A stretch of 64,000 nucleotides of DNA from positions 28,703 through 92,702 of the forward strand of contig UBQX01000027.1 in assembly GCA_900467685.1 (NCBI GenBank), written 5' to 3'. Source of the stretch: Hyphomicrobiales bacterium. GTDB lineage: Bacteria > Pseudomonadota > Alphaproteobacteria > Rhizobiales > Rhizobiaceae. Below are positions 63,392-64,000 of the stretch, one piece after another (within the stretch, counting starts at the first letter, position 1; every line of letters begins with the position of its first letter). Below the pieces are notes generated by a model, which worked only from the letters and a program-made list of their open reading frames with translations, searched no databases and had not been told where the DNA came from. Both the position numbers and the translations under genes were made by a program.

Positions 63392-64000
63392 CCCTCGACG
63401 TCTTCGATCAGATCTCCAAGGACCTCATCGCCATTGAGACCGCAAAGCTCAAACGGCCCGTGGCTGAACGTGAACAGATGCGGCAGAACCTCAAGGCCTT
63501 GAAGCTCCAACAGGAGAACATCATCCAGCAGATCAGTGATCGCGCAGCGGAGGGCCGGCCGCGCCTGGCCGCACTGGACGACACGCTCGACCGGCTTGAG
63601 CTGGAACGCCAATCGCTGGAAGCCGAGATTGCCGCCTTTTCATCGGAAGGCCCAGATATGACTGCGAAGGTGGAGGCGCTGCGCCAGCGCTACAACCCCG
63701 AGCAGACTGAGCTGCAGATGCGCCGTTTCGTCAACATCGCACGCGACGGCAAGGACGAGGCCGCCAAGCAGATGCTGATGCCGGTCGTGCGCCAGATGAT
63801 CCAGAAGGTGGTCATCGGCCCAGCACCGGGCCATCAGCCGGCGAGCCTTCAGGTGCACGGCCTGATCGCCTCGATCCTTGCGCAAATGGATGTCATGGAT
63901 CGGATGGAGCGTCAGTTCATGGTGAGCGCCCAAAGGGAATTCGAGGCGCGTGTTGCCTCTGGTGAGTTGGACACGGAAGACAAACGCAAAAAGCTCGTCG
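63392..64000 (+). CDS. C-terminal part of a recombinase-like protein (both ends missing)
   Basis: The frame beginning TLDVFDQISKDLIAIET right after the IS stays open to the window end (about 203 codons). It is coiled-coil-rich (LKALKLQQENIIQQISDR; LDRLELERQSLEAEIAAF), followed by VEALRQRYNPEQTELQMRRFVNIARDG. This resembles the C-terminal coiled-coil region of large serine recombinases; the catalytic resolvase domain is absent on this side. The 5' end was removed at the IS junction. Family assignment is moderate. Confidence 0.5.

Overview
The window looks like chromosomal DNA of a Rhizobiaceae-type alphaproteobacterium (Rhizobium/Agrobacterium/Ensifer/Shinella-like). Support comes from the mdh-sucCDAB and sdhCDAB operon layouts, a tsaD / hemC-hemD-Mic60-hemY neighbourhood, an Omp19-like lipoprotein, an alphaproteobacterial ETF-beta-type methyltransferase, two RIME-like intergenic repeats and an IS3-family element of the type common in rhizobia. 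The species cannot be named from sequence reading alone.

Region 1 (1-24.9 kb) is mostly housekeeping core. On the minus strand lie mdh, sucC, sucD, sucA and the 5' part of sucB (cut by the window edge), then zapE, an Omp19-like inhibitor lipoprotein, and sdhC-sdhD-sdhA-sdhB. These encode four consecutive activities of the oxidative TCA arm. Next come a methyltransferase, EVE, YciI, gpsA and tsaD (minus), hemC-hemD-Mic60-hemY-TerB (plus), an MFS exporter, YggT/YggU and ppa.

Region 2 (25-36.5 kb) is accessory metabolism. It holds a GNAT acetyltransferase and a Zn/Cd-type P1B ATPase behind a promoter with the long spacer typical of MerR-family control. A TetR regulator and an amidase (minus) diverge from a complete branched-chain-amino-acid-type ABC importer plus a DUF3237 protein (plus). 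The amidase and importer promoters overlap face to face around a palindrome.

Region 3 (36.9-50.5 kb) holds a divergent formate/nitrite-channel-family gene and an FdhF/YdeP-type molybdopterin oxidoreductase, then a ketone-catabolism cluster: SDR, AraC regulator, acetone-carboxylase-type acxA-acxB-acxC, a second SDR and an acyl-CoA ligase. A plausible route is secondary alcohol to ketone, carboxylation to a beta-keto acid, then CoA activation.

Region 4 (51-64 kb) shows decay and rearrangement. It contains a chemoreceptor pseudogene with two nonsense codons and an internal deletion, a frameshifted PAP2 phosphatase, a frameshifted VOC protein, a PAS-gene stump cut by an IS3-family element, and a recombinase fragment running off the right edge. 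Intact genes here include a COG4705-like membrane protein with a striking fourfold internal repeat, a periplasmic helical protein, a divergent OmpR/histidine-kinase pair, an Rrf2 regulator divergent from a CxxC flavoprotein, and a soluble PAS chemoreceptor ending in a CheR-tether-like pentapeptide. No tRNA, rRNA or CRISPR array was seen.
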